The notes under the pieces were generated by a model. That model was not told where the DNA came from. It was given only the letters and a program-made list of their open reading frames with translations, and did no database searches. This document shows, piece after piece, positions 45,440-53,432 of a stretch of DNA of 64,000 nt (positions are counted from its first letter, which is position 1; every line of letters starts with the position of its first letter). Source of the DNA: Adhaeribacter arboris (GTDB lineage Bacteria > Bacteroidota > Bacteroidia > Cytophagales > Hymenobacteraceae). Both the position numbers and the translations under genes were made by a program. The DNA is taken from positions 1,922,001 through 1,986,000 of the forward strand of contig NZ_PYFT01000001.1 of assembly GCF_003023845.1 (NCBI RefSeq). The letters are read 5' to 3'.

Positions 45440-45518
45440 AGTCATTCGGGGCTTGTCTTGAAGAACCTAAATCGCGGAATCAGGTGGTTAAGGTTTTTCT
45501 AACAAGCTCCGAATGACT
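45440..45518. repeat. 79-bp imperfect inverted-repeat element with CATTCGG ends
   Basis: 45440-45456 (AGTCATTCGGGGCTTGT) and 45502-45518 (ACAAGCTCCGAATGACT) pair over 17 bp with one G-T. Inside, AACCT/AGGTT (about 45463/45491) and a CCTAAATCG/CGGAATCAGG core continue the symmetry. It lies downstream of the ScyD-like gene and ends in CTTTTC, so it may also act as a terminator. Its ends resemble those of the element at 62543-62647. Confidence 0.6.
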
Positions 45519-45604
45519 TTTCTTTAGTATACATTTCATCCGTATTAAAATCAGGTAGTCAGAAATCCATCGTAAAAAAGGTTAAAAACTGCTTAATCTA
45601 CATT

Positions 45605-46240
45605 CTATGTATTGGTTTCTTTTTGTTTGTACTTCAAGATTTTCTGAACAACCCAGCCTATAATAACGGTACTTACAATTACCATAACCGTTACTAAGCC
45701 CGAATTAATTGTATTTGAAAAGTTGCCCAAGTACGCGTATATCACCGACACTACTAAATGGCCAAGAGAAGAGTATAACAGAAAAGTCTTAAAGGAGATA
45801 GCCGTGGTGCCAGCCACAAAAGAAATCGCTTCGGAAAGGATAGGGAGAGCTTTGGAAATAGTAATAGCCAAATTCCCGAACTTCTGAAAAAAGTTATTAC
45901 TAAAGGCTTTATCCTGCCCGGAAAAAAACTTATCGAAATACGGGTTGGCACTCCGCCCCAGGTAAAATCCAAAAACTGAGGCTAACAAACTTGAACTCCA
46001 GGACATTAAAGTACCCCAAAAAAGACCTAGAATCTTCCCGTTTAAAATCATGAGCAAACTCGATGGCACCGGTAAAAGCGTATCGAGAGCCATAAAACTA
46101 AAGCTAAGACACGTATACGTGGCAATTGATTTTTCGGAATGCAGGTTAACGGCCATCCATTGCTCCAGGTCTCCGAACATAAGAAAGGTGGCAATAATAA
46201 GCACGCAGCAAAAGAAAAATATAAAAAGGAGCCGTTTCAT
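45605..46240 (-). CDS. VTT-domain (DedA/TMEM64-type) membrane protein
   Basis: 211 residues with about five hydrophobic segments. VTT-domain features: LPVPSSLLMILNGKILGLFWGTLMSWSSSLLASVFGFYLGRSANPYFDKFF, then FGNLAITISKALPILSEAISFVAGTTAISFKTFLLYSSLGHLVVSVIYAYLG. The re-entrant P-x-P and the R/K-x-x-P blocks are the conserved ones. Family members are lipid scramblase/flippase-like (undecaprenyl phosphate or phospholipid recycling). The precise substrate here is unknown. Confidence 0.82.
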   Translation of the reverse strand: MKRLLFIFFFCCVLIIATFLMFGDLEQWMAVNLHSEKSIATYTCLSFSFMALDTLLPVPSSLLMILNGKILGLFWGTLMSWSSSLLASVFGFYLGRSANPYFDKFFSGQDKAFSNNFFQKFGNLAITISKALPILSEAISFVAGTTAISFKTFLLYSSLGHLVVSVIYAYLGNFSNTINSGLVTVMVIVSTVIIGWVVQKILKYKQKETNT

Positions 46241-46417
46241 GCGTTTTCTTTTCTGCGGATTACCTTAAGCTTAGCTGAAACCGAGGCTAGTATAACCGGC
46301 AAATCACTCATTTGAAACTAGATAATCTGAAGCTTTTTTACCGGTTAATGAGCTCTAGTATTTATTATTAAAATGACCAAATTATGATTTTAAATGATAG
46401 TAGCCTCCCGAACCAGC

Positions 46418-47268
46418 CTACTGCTTACTAACTTTCACCTGTTTTAGTTCTTTTTTCATGGTTTTCACGAGCAGGTTGGTTATTATTTCGTAGCCTTTAT
46501 CCGAGGGATGCAGGCCATCGTAGGTGTTAGCAATGGCTTCGGGTGGGTACGGGTATTCGTCGGTTTCCGGGTTGAAAGGAACATCGATAAAATCCGGATA
46601 AGAATAATTTTTGTAAGTACCAGTGGCAGGGTCTTTCAGCTTTTTAAATTTTACCAGCGTTTCCGGGGTAATGCCGCTTTGGTTATATAAATCTACCACC
46701 GGTAATTTTTCTAGTTTACCAATGGTATTTACGGCTTCGGCAAAAGCCGCCAGCGATTGCCCGTTTTTATCTTTATAGGAGCCGTAGGCATTGTTTTTCA
46801 TGTTGTTGATGTACACAAAATCCCCGCGCTGCATGGGTGTTATTAAAATTATAGATGCTTTTTTATTTAATCCCCGCAGTTTATTTATAATAATCCGGTA
46901 AGCTCCGTAAAAAGTATGGTTACCAGTGTTATTTTGGTAGTCCGGAAGCGTGCCTATAAGTTTTCCCTGCCACCAATCGTTAGTACCCAAAAAATAGAAT
47001 ATACTTCTGCCTTTTCTAGTTCCAGATTTTCTATTTCCTCCGCCATCCGGACAGCAGTCCAGCCATTATAGCCTTTATTTACATACTTCAATTCGGGTAA
47101 TTCTTCGGTAACGCCGGTTAGATAGCCTTTGGTAATGCGGTTGCCGGTTTCGTTGGGATGATCGTTCAGATAAGTGATAGAATCGCCTAGAGCAACCCAA
47201 CTAATTGTTTTGTAATTAAATGAGCTAAATATAAAAAGGAGGAAAACAAGCAGTAGGAGTTTTTTCAT
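46418..47268 (-). pseudogene. SGNH/GDSL-family hydrolase, split by a single-base frameshift
   Basis: Two frames belong to one protein. The 5' part, from the ATG at 47268, has a signal peptide (MKKLLLLVFLLFIFSSFNYK), block I VALGDSITYLNDHP (nucleophile Ser) and runs to EKAEVYSIF before losing frame. The 3' part picks up as LGTNDWWQGK (block III Asn) and ends with DGLHPSDKGYEI (block V Asp-His). The break is in the A6 run at 46989-46994; one added base restores YSIFLGTNDWWQG. The intact enzyme would be a roughly 280-residue exported esterase or acetyl-xylan-type esterase. It is either a real inactivation or an error in the sequence. Confidence 0.85.
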
Positions 47269-47474
47269 ATTTCTTTTGCCAAATACTATCCGAATAAAAG
47301 TAAGCAGTAACAAGTAGAATTACAATGCTTATGGACCAGAGGCAAAAGTTGTAATTAGATTCTTCAAAGGGAAATTTATAGATTTTTGAATGCTGCCCGA
47401 ATTCATAATTTCTTAATAACTTTTTAGGTACGGGGGAGTTTAGAGATAAACGGATTTATCAAAAATCAAAAACT

Positions 47475-48010
47475 ATGGATAGCATCAATCAACAGCAACC
47501 CGAAAAGAACCACCAGGATTTACAAGGCCAATCGGCCGGCCAAAAAATAAAAGAATTAGCCGAAAAGGCAGATACCTGCTTCTTCTGTACTAAAATAACG
47601 ACCGGTTTACCGCTTAAAGTTCGGCCTATGTCGCTGCGAAAAGTAGAAGAAAACGGGAATTTTTACTTTTTGAGCGCTTCGGATAGCCATAAAAACGCCG
47701 ACATTCAAGCCGACCCCAATGTGCATCTTTTATTTCAGGGCTCCGCGCACAGCGACTACTTAAGCGTATTTGGTACGGCCACTATCAGTCAGGATAAAGA
47801 AAAATAAAAGAACTTTGGAATCCCATTTTAAAAACCTGGTTTACCGAAGGCGAAGATGACCCAAGAATTACGGTTTTAGAAATCAAGGCGAAAGAGGGTT
47901 ATTATTGGGATAACAAACACGGCAACACGGTTGCTTTTGCTAAAATAGCTATAGGAGCTGTTATTGGCCAAACCCTCGACGACTCCATTGAAGGAAAGCT
48001 TAACGTGTAA
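47475..48010 (+). pseudogene. pyridoxamine-5'-phosphate-oxidase-like (general stress protein 26) gene, frameshifted
   Basis: The first 110 codons (FMN-binding split-barrel: CFFCTKITTGLPLKVRPMSLRKVEENGNFYFLSASDSHKNADI, VHLLFQGSAHSDYLSVFGTATISQDKEK) end at a TAA at 47805. The next frame continues seamlessly: IKELWNPILKTWFTEGEDDPRITV, then EIKAKEGYYWDNKHG and IEGKLNV, ending at 48008-48010. This is the normal C-terminus of the family. One extra A in the A5 run at 47800-47804 restores a protein of about 178 residues. The intact family binds flavin and is stress-linked; no substrate is known. Confidence 0.85.
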
Positions 48011-48043
48011 GCACTTCTAATTACTTTTAATAATTCATTTCCT

Positions 48044-48072
48044 AAGGTCTGTGACGGCACAGACCTTTTATT
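48044..48072 (+). terminator. rho-independent terminator
   Basis: AAGGTCTGTG at 48044-48053 and CACAGACCTT at 48058-48067 form a 10-bp stem with a 4-nt loop, then TTTA. It ends the transcript of the split-barrel protein gene. Confidence 0.8.
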
Positions 48073-48245
48073 TGATTTTTATCTAAAATAAAGAAACGGG
48101 AGAGAATGTCTAATGATATTACCTGGCGTGACAGAACTTCCACCACTTTTAATTATATAAATAAAGTATTGCGGGATATTTATAAGATAATAAGTAAAAA
48201 ATTAGGGCTAAATACCTTATATTCAATGAATTTATTTTAAAAACT

Positions 48246-49562
48246 ATGAGCTATAAAATTGTAACTGACCTTTTTGCTCATACCTATAAAACCATTGATG
48301 TTAATGGTAATGGTAAAAACAAGAATAATACAATTCTAATGGGTTCCTATGTGCAGCTTTTAAATGAAAATAAGGGCATCTGGACCAAGGTAAAGGCTTT
48401 TAGCAAAACTGGCTGGATAGAACAGCATAAAATCGGTGATGAACCTGGCCTTAAAGTTTTTTATGTAGATGTTGGTCAAGGGGATGGTGCGCTTATTGAA
48501 ATCGGAAATTCTTTTAAAATGCTTATAGATGGGGGCCCAGGTAATAATTTAGCCAATTACCTCAGTAAATGGCAGTATCTTTATTATTTTAAGAGAAACG
48601 AAAAAGTGCATTTTGATTATGTTTTTGTTAGTCATTTCGATAAAGACCATTATAATGGTCTTATAGACATATTAAATGACGATCGGTATACTTTTGGCAC
48701 TATATATCATAACGGAATTGCAAAGTTTGATACTAAAAAATCTGATTTTCCTGCTGATTGGAGAACAACTCTAGGGGAAACTCACGGAGAGGCAAATGAA
48801 GCAAATGAAAAACTGCTAATAACTACATTTGATTCTATAGATGAATTAAATGTTTTTAAAGAAAGGGACATTCTACAGGCTATGATGGAAAAGTTTACCT
48901 TAGCTGTAACGAATGCTATCACCCAAGGACGTGCTCAGAATTTTATTCGTGCCGATTTTCAAACACCTATTATACATAGAAATATTGCTAATAAAGACTT
49001 TACCATAGAATTTTTAGGTCCTATCCCTAGTGAACACAATGGTGGATTAGCTTTCCATTTTTTTGAAGATGAATCACATACGGTTAATGGACATAGCTTG
49101 GTTCTTAAAATAAAATATGGCGAATCAACCCTTTTATTTGGTGGCGATCTGAATATTCCTAGTGAGAAACACCTTCTTCAGCATTATCAAAGAAACAATC
49201 CATTTGAAGTGGATGTAGCTAAGTCCTGCCATCATGGTGCCTCCGAATTTACCGTAGAATTTATGGCATCTATTAATCCATTAGCAACTATTATTTCTTC
49301 CGGTGATAATGAATCTTATTCCCATCCCAGAGCCGATGCCATTGGATGCGCTGGTAAATATTCGCGAGCTCAAAAACCGTTAGTATTTTCAACGGAACTT
49401 GCCCGTTCCACCAATGTTAAGAAAAATCTTATTCAGTTTGGTATGATTAACCTTCGAAGTAACGGTGATAGTATTATTATGGCTCAAATGAAAGAAGCAA
49501 AACCTAGTTCGTCTTTATGGGATATTTACCAAGTTAAACCTGTTGAGGAAACCTTTGAATAA
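48246..49562 (+). CDS. ComEC/Rec2-type metallo-beta-lactamase-fold hydrolase with SH3-like N-domain
   Basis: 438 residues. Residues 1-68 look like a bacterial SH3 domain (DVNGNGKNKNNTILMGSYVQLLNENKGIWTKVK). Residues 70-400 are an MBL fold of the ComEC branch: YVDVGQGDGALIE (near 74), MLIDGGPG, VSHFDKDHYNG (the HxDxDH-like metal site, near 129), LLFGGDLN (near 299), AKSCHHGASEF (near 327) and SSGDNESYSHPRAD. There is no membrane domain, so it is not the DNA channel itself. Such soluble proteins are presumed nucleases or phosphodiesterases, and some occur in defence loci. The gene is visibly AT-rich compared with its neighbours and stands alone. Confidence 0.8.
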   Translation: MSYKIVTDLFAHTYKTIDVNGNGKNKNNTILMGSYVQLLNENKGIWTKVKAFSKTGWIEQHKIGDEPGLKVFYVDVGQGDGALIEIGNSFKMLIDGGPGNNLANYLSKWQYLYYFKRNEKVHFDYVFVSHFDKDHYNGLIDILNDDRYTFGTIYHNGIAKFDTKKSDFPADWRTTLGETHGEANEANEKLLITTFDSIDELNVFKERDILQAMMEKFTLAVTNAITQGRAQNFIRADFQTPIIHRNIANKDFTIEFLGPIPSEHNGGLAFHFFEDESHTVNGHSLVLKIKYGESTLLFGGDLNIPSEKHLLQHYQRNNPFEVDVAKSCHHGASEFTVEFMASINPLATIISSGDNESYSHPRADAIGCAGKYSRAQKPLVFSTELARSTNVKKNLIQFGMINLRSNGDSIIMAQMKEAKPSSSLWDIYQVKPVEETFE

Positions 49563-49727
49563 TTGCGCTGGGTTTTGGTACTTGAAATTTATTTAACAAA
49601 TAAAAATAAAAGTAATCTAAGATTGAAGAGGAGGGTTTAAATTTTAATTATTTAGTTAAAAACATTAAAAAACAGCATCTTATTTTAATTCAAGTAAACC
49701 TTATCCTACAAGCGGATCTATTCACCT

Positions 49728-49766
49728 ATACTCCTAAGTTTTTAAATTAGGAGTATTAGCATTTTT
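49728..49766 (+). terminator. possible terminator of the MBL gene
   Basis: ATACTCCTAA at 49728-49737 and TTAGGAGTAT at 49747-49756 form a 10-bp stem with a 9-nt loop, then TAGCATTTTT. It sits 20 bp before the rluF ATG. Confidence 0.5.
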
Positions 49767-49785
49767 ATAAAATTTTTCAAGTAGG

Positions 49786-50493
49786 ATGAAAATTCTGACG
49801 GCTTCGCTGAAGCATTTAATCGTGCAGAAATTAAGAATTTCAAATAAGCAAGCAATCGCATACATCACTTCGGGCCGGGTGCAGGTAAACGGGGAAAAAG
49901 GCCAGGTGCAGCAAGCCTTGCAGCCAGCAGATAAAGTTACGTTTGGTGCGCAGGTGCTGAAAGAGCCGCAAGCTTTTATTTACCTGGCGTATTACAAACC
50001 GCGGGGTATTGAATCCACCTTAAATACGAACATCCAGAACAACCTGGCAGCTGCTTTACATGTAGAACACCCCGTATTTCCGGTTGGGCGCTTAGATAAA
50101 GATTCGGAAGGATTAATGCTGCTGACTAATAACGGAAATATTTACGATAAAATTATCCATGCCAAGAGCCACCAGGAAAAAGAGTATTTGGTAACCGTAA
50201 ATAAGCCTTTAACGCCGGAAGCATTAGCCCAACTAAGCGAAGGTGTTATTATTATGGGCCAAAAAACCCGGCCGGCTCAGGTACAGCAAATAAGTGCAAC
50301 TACGTTCCGGATTATTCTTACGCAAGGTCTTAACCGCCAGATCCGGCGCATGTGTTATAAGCTTGGGTACCAGGTACAACAGCTCGTCCGCTTACGGATG
50401 GTAAACCTAGAATTAGGTTTGCTAAAACCCGGCGAATGGCGCTATTTGTCTTCCCAAGAAATTCAGGAATTAAATCAAATTATTTTTAACTGA
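49786..50493 (+). CDS. rluF: 23S rRNA pseudouridine synthase, RluF-type
   Basis: 235 residues. N-terminal S4 RNA-binding domain (about 10-60: RISNKQAIAYITSGRVQVNGEKG), then the RsuA/RluB-type synthase: YKPRGIEST, PVFPVGRLDKDSEGLMLLTNNG (catalytic Asp in GRLDKDSEG), HQEKEYLVTVNKPL and LTQGLNRQIRRMCYKLGYQVQQLVRLRMVNL. The GLNRQIRRMC block is characteristic of RluF, which modifies U2604 (and U2605) of 23S rRNA. Assignment to RluF rather than RluE or RsuA is by this motif and not proven. Confidence 0.88.
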   Translation: MKILTASLKHLIVQKLRISNKQAIAYITSGRVQVNGEKGQVQQALQPADKVTFGAQVLKEPQAFIYLAYYKPRGIESTLNTNIQNNLAAALHVEHPVFPVGRLDKDSEGLMLLTNNGNIYDKIIHAKSHQEKEYLVTVNKPLTPEALAQLSEGVIIMGQKTRPAQVQQISATTFRIILTQGLNRQIRRMCYKLGYQVQQLVRLRMVNLELGLLKPGEWRYLSSQEIQELNQIIFN

Positions 50494-50745
50494 AAAGTTA
50501 GTCAAGCATTCACCCAAGCCTTTCTCTTAAAGCACTAGTACATTAAAAATTAAAATTTCAGCGAAAATATCTCAACGGGCTAAGTTCGGCTTAGCTATTT
50601 TTCATTTAGTTAGCCCATTAAGGCGGAGGTTTTAAGGTTGAAAAATTTATTCCTGGCAGATAAAAATCCGGTTAAATTCCTATTTAGCTAAACAATATGC
50701 TTTCTCAGTAGTTTAAACAGAAAATAGCCAAAATTTTACTAAACT

Positions 50746-51753
50746 ATGAAAGAAACAGTTAAAATGAGCCGCCGGAAAGCTTTAAGCGGCTTGGGAGCCG
50801 GGTTAGCTACTGCGGCGATGAGTCCGGTTTTATCCGCTAACGGCGAACTAAACCCAGTAAATTCCACGGCGGCACCCCTCGAAAATCCTAATACTAAATA
50901 TCCAAAGCCTCCTTTTAAAGGGCAGTCGCAGCCTTGGCCGGGTCTGGCCAGCCAAATGGACCCGCGTCCGGATCACGGGGAGAAAAGTTATAAAGGTTCC
51001 GGCAGATTAAAAGGTAGAAAAGCCTTAATAACCGGCGGGGATTCCGGCATGGGACGTGCGGCCGCCATTGCTTATGCCCGCGAAGGGGCCGATGTAGCCA
51101 TTAACTATTATCCATCCGAAGAAGCGGATGCCAAAGAAGTAGTCGAGCTGATTAAAGCCGAAGGCCGGAAAGCCATTGCCATTCCCGGCGATCTGCGCGA
51201 AGAAGCTTTTTGCCAGAAAATGGTAGCTGAAGCCGTAAAAGGTTTAGGCGGATTAGATATTTTGGTGAGCAACGCGGCGCGGCAACAAACCCGGGCTTCT
51301 ATTCTGGAAGTTTCGTCGGAAGATTTTGATGCTACCATGAAAACCAATATCTACGCGCCTTTCTGGATAATTAAAGCGGCCCTGCCGCATTTGCCACCCG
51401 GCTCGGTCATTATTGGAACTACCTCGGAGCAAGCCACCGACCCTTCGCCGGAATTATACGACTACGCCCAAACCAAAGCGGCTACCACTAATTACGTACG
51501 ATCTTTGGCCAAACAACTAGCTCCTAAAGGCATTCGGGTAAACGGAGTAGCTCCCGGTCCTATCTGGACGCCTTTACAGGTAAGTGGCGGCGCCACCCAG
51601 GAAAAATTAAAAAAATTCGGTGGCGATACGCCTATGGGTCGGCCCGGACAACCCGTTGAATTAGCTTCGATTTACGTGCAGTTAGCCGCCAGTGATGCCA
51701 GCTACGCTACGGGGCAGATTTACGGCGCTACCGGTGGAGCCGGACAACCCTAG
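50746..51753 (+). CDS. exported short-chain dehydrogenase/reductase (YghA-like) with Tat-type signal
   Basis: 335 residues. The N-terminus MKETVKMSRRKALSGLGAGLATAAMSPV carries the twin-arginine pattern SRRKAL followed by a weakly hydrophobic stretch, so folded export with its cofactor is likely. The SDR core begins near residue 90 (KALITGGDSGMGRAAAIAYAREGADV), with VSNAARQ, the catalytic Tyr-Lys in YDYAQTKAATTNY and VAPGPIWTPLQV. The PFKGQSQPWPGLASQMDPRPDHGE segment before the core is typical of the YghA/glucose-ribitol dehydrogenase group. Most members are cytoplasmic. The substrate is unknown. Confidence 0.85.
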   Translation: MKETVKMSRRKALSGLGAGLATAAMSPVLSANGELNPVNSTAAPLENPNTKYPKPPFKGQSQPWPGLASQMDPRPDHGEKSYKGSGRLKGRKALITGGDSGMGRAAAIAYAREGADVAINYYPSEEADAKEVVELIKAEGRKAIAIPGDLREEAFCQKMVAEAVKGLGGLDILVSNAARQQTRASILEVSSEDFDATMKTNIYAPFWIIKAALPHLPPGSVIIGTTSEQATDPSPELYDYAQTKAATTNYVRSLAKQLAPKGIRVNGVAPGPIWTPLQVSGGATQEKLKKFGGDTPMGRPGQPVELASIYVQLAASDASYATGQIYGATGGAGQP

Positions 51754-51770
51754 TAGTAGGAACTGGAAAA

Positions 51771-51817
51771 TAACAGGGAGAAAGGAGTAGCGTAATGTTA
51801 CTCCTTTCTCCCTGTTA
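51771..51817. terminator. 19-bp hairpin between convergent genes
   Basis: 51771-51789 and 51799-51817 are perfect inverse complements (GGGAGAAAGGAGTA core) with a 9-nt loop. No long T-run follows on either strand, but the position, 18 bp after the SDR stop and 8 bp before the opposite gene's stop, argues for a shared terminator. Confidence 0.7.
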
Positions 51818-51824
51818 CTTGTAC

Positions 51825-52172
51825 CTAAACCTCCGGGTTGTTTTTGCTGCTTATCCGGATAAAACCTTGGTCATAAATTCTTTTTTGGGTTACCGGGTCC
51901 AACTCGTACCAAACATCGAGCACGTAAGTAGGTGTGTAATAGGTAGTGGCAAATTCTTCCTGGCCGTCGATGGTTTTGTAATCGTTTACCATTTCGTAAC
52001 CTTCCGCTAAAGCCTGATAATGCGCTTCTTCCTCATCGTCCAGTTCGTCCAGGTATTGGTTGTATCTCTCATGGTAAGCATCGGTAACCGCTTCGTACAA
52101 ACGTTGCAGTTGCGATAAACTAAACTCCATAAATCCTTCGTTATCCTTCGTCCAGGTGCCTTGTAACTCCAT
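51825..52172 (-). CDS. small acidic protein of unknown function
   Basis: 115 residues, strongly acidic in the middle (YHERYNQYLDELDDEEEAHYQAL) and rich in Tyr, Glu and Asp. No signal peptide, membrane segment or known motif is seen. A predicted helical core (residues 15-65) is followed by a more beta-like end (YTPTYVLDVWYELDPVTQKRIYDQGFIRI). I do not recognise a family. It lies downstream of the AraC-type gene on the same strand with a 128-bp gap; co-transcription is uncertain. Confidence 0.6.
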   Translation of the reverse strand: MELQGTWTKDNEGFMEFSLSQLQRLYEAVTDAYHERYNQYLDELDDEEEAHYQALAEGYEMVNDYKTIDGQEEFATTYYTPTYVLDVWYELDPVTQKRIYDQGFIRISSKNNPEV

Positions 52173-52300
52173 TTTTCAAAATTAATTAAAAGGTTAAACG
52201 AAATAATGTAAGGTTATGCCAGTAATTTTTAAACCCACTAAAATTTCCGTTAAATAGAGTATTCTTCTATTTGTCAAAAATACTAAAAAAGAGTAATTTT

Positions 52301-53323
52301 CTACATCAACTCCGGCTGTTCCGTGTTGCGGCGTTTCAGAGATTTGGGAGTTTCCTGGGTCCAGCTTTTAAAGGCGCGCCGGAAAGCGGGCAAGTCGGAG
52401 TAGCCTAAAATACCGGCCACTTGGGTAATGTTGTGCGGGGAGTGACGTAAAAGCTGTAAGGCAATATCTTTTTTTACTTCATTGGCTAGTTGGCGGTAGC
52501 TGGTTTTTTCTTCGAGCAATTTGCGTTGGAGGCTACGCGGGCTCATTTTTAAATTAGCCGCTGCTTCTTCAATGGTGGGAATTTGCCCTTTAAACTGCAT
52601 CAACAGCAATTGTTTTAAAGCTTTGCTGCAACTGCTTTGCAGGTAAAGAGCTTTCTTTTGTCCCAGGATATTGGTGAATAACTCGTACACCGATTTATCG
52701 CTGGTTATTAAAGAACAAAGCATATCGTCGAGGTGAAAAATTATTTTGGTAACCGGCGCGTTAAAGACGACCGTGGTTTGAAGCAAGCGGGTATACTCAC
52801 TAATATTCTTTTTGGAATATTCGGTTTCTACGGCAAGGGGGTAAATATTTTTACCGGTTAAAACCCGGAGAATGTTTAAGGTACCAGAAAGCGAATTATC
52901 CATTCCTTGCCGGGCACTAACGGGGTATTTCGATTGCCAAAAGCTGTTCTGGTGAAATTCTACGGTAGCCGTACGACCCGCTTCGGTGTAGGTTATATCC
53001 ATCATGGCGCAAACCATGTAGCCATATTGCGCATACACTTGAAAAGCTTCGCTTACATTTTTACTGCTTTGCACCAACAGCCCCACCATGCCCAGGGTAG
53101 CCGGGGTAATTTCCAGGCCCATGTGCAAACCAATCAGCTCGTCCCCAGTCAGGTTGACCAGTAAATCCCACAACTTCGCCGATTTCTCCCACTCTACCAG
53201 TTTTTCCGAATCTGTAAAATCTTCTTTCCTAAAGCCACTAAGGGCACTTAATTGGTCATAGGCAGCTCCATAGGTGGGAGCGTGATGTAAAATATCGCGG
53301 ATTACGGTTGCTTGTAACGACAT
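52301..53323 (-). CDS. AraC-family transcriptional regulator
   Basis: 340 residues from the ATG at 53323 (MSLQATVIRDILHHAPTYGA). The open frame runs 41 codons further, but that would overlap the divergent gene and remove the whole promoter region. N-terminal ligand domain of the Arabinose_bd type (about 15-200: LWDLLVNLTGDELIGLHMGLEITPATLGMVGLLVQSSKNVSEAFQVYAQY). C-terminal double HTH (about 245-335: EAAANLKMSPRSLQRKLLEEKTSYRQLANEVKKDIALQLLRHSPHNITQVAGILGYSDLPAFRRAFKSWTQETP). It is divergent from a glycosyltransferase gene, the likely target. Confidence 0.88.
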   Translation of the reverse strand: MSLQATVIRDILHHAPTYGAAYDQLSALSGFRKEDFTDSEKLVEWEKSAKLWDLLVNLTGDELIGLHMGLEITPATLGMVGLLVQSSKNVSEAFQVYAQYGYMVCAMMDITYTEAGRTATVEFHQNSFWQSKYPVSARQGMDNSLSGTLNILRVLTGKNIYPLAVETEYSKKNISEYTRLLQTTVVFNAPVTKIIFHLDDMLCSLITSDKSVYELFTNILGQKKALYLQSSCSKALKQLLLMQFKGQIPTIEEAAANLKMSPRSLQRKLLEEKTSYRQLANEVKKDIALQLLRHSPHNITQVAGILGYSDLPAFRRAFKSWTQETPKSLKRRNTEQPELM

Positions 53324-53432
53324 GGCGTAAAATGCATTGTTTTTATCACAATATAACCTTTTTACCGGGTAAATCCAACCGTTACTTTGCTGGTACAAAA
53401 CACTAACCTTTAGACCTTTAAAACCTAATTTT
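53324..53432. promoter_or_regulatory. shared divergent promoter region, AraC gene and glycosyltransferase gene
   Basis: 109 bp between the two start codons. TTACTTTG at 53382-53389 matches TAnnTTTG in 7 of 8 positions and points toward the glycosyltransferase gene. No clear palindrome is visible. An AraC-type regulator would be expected to bind here. Confidence 0.35.
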
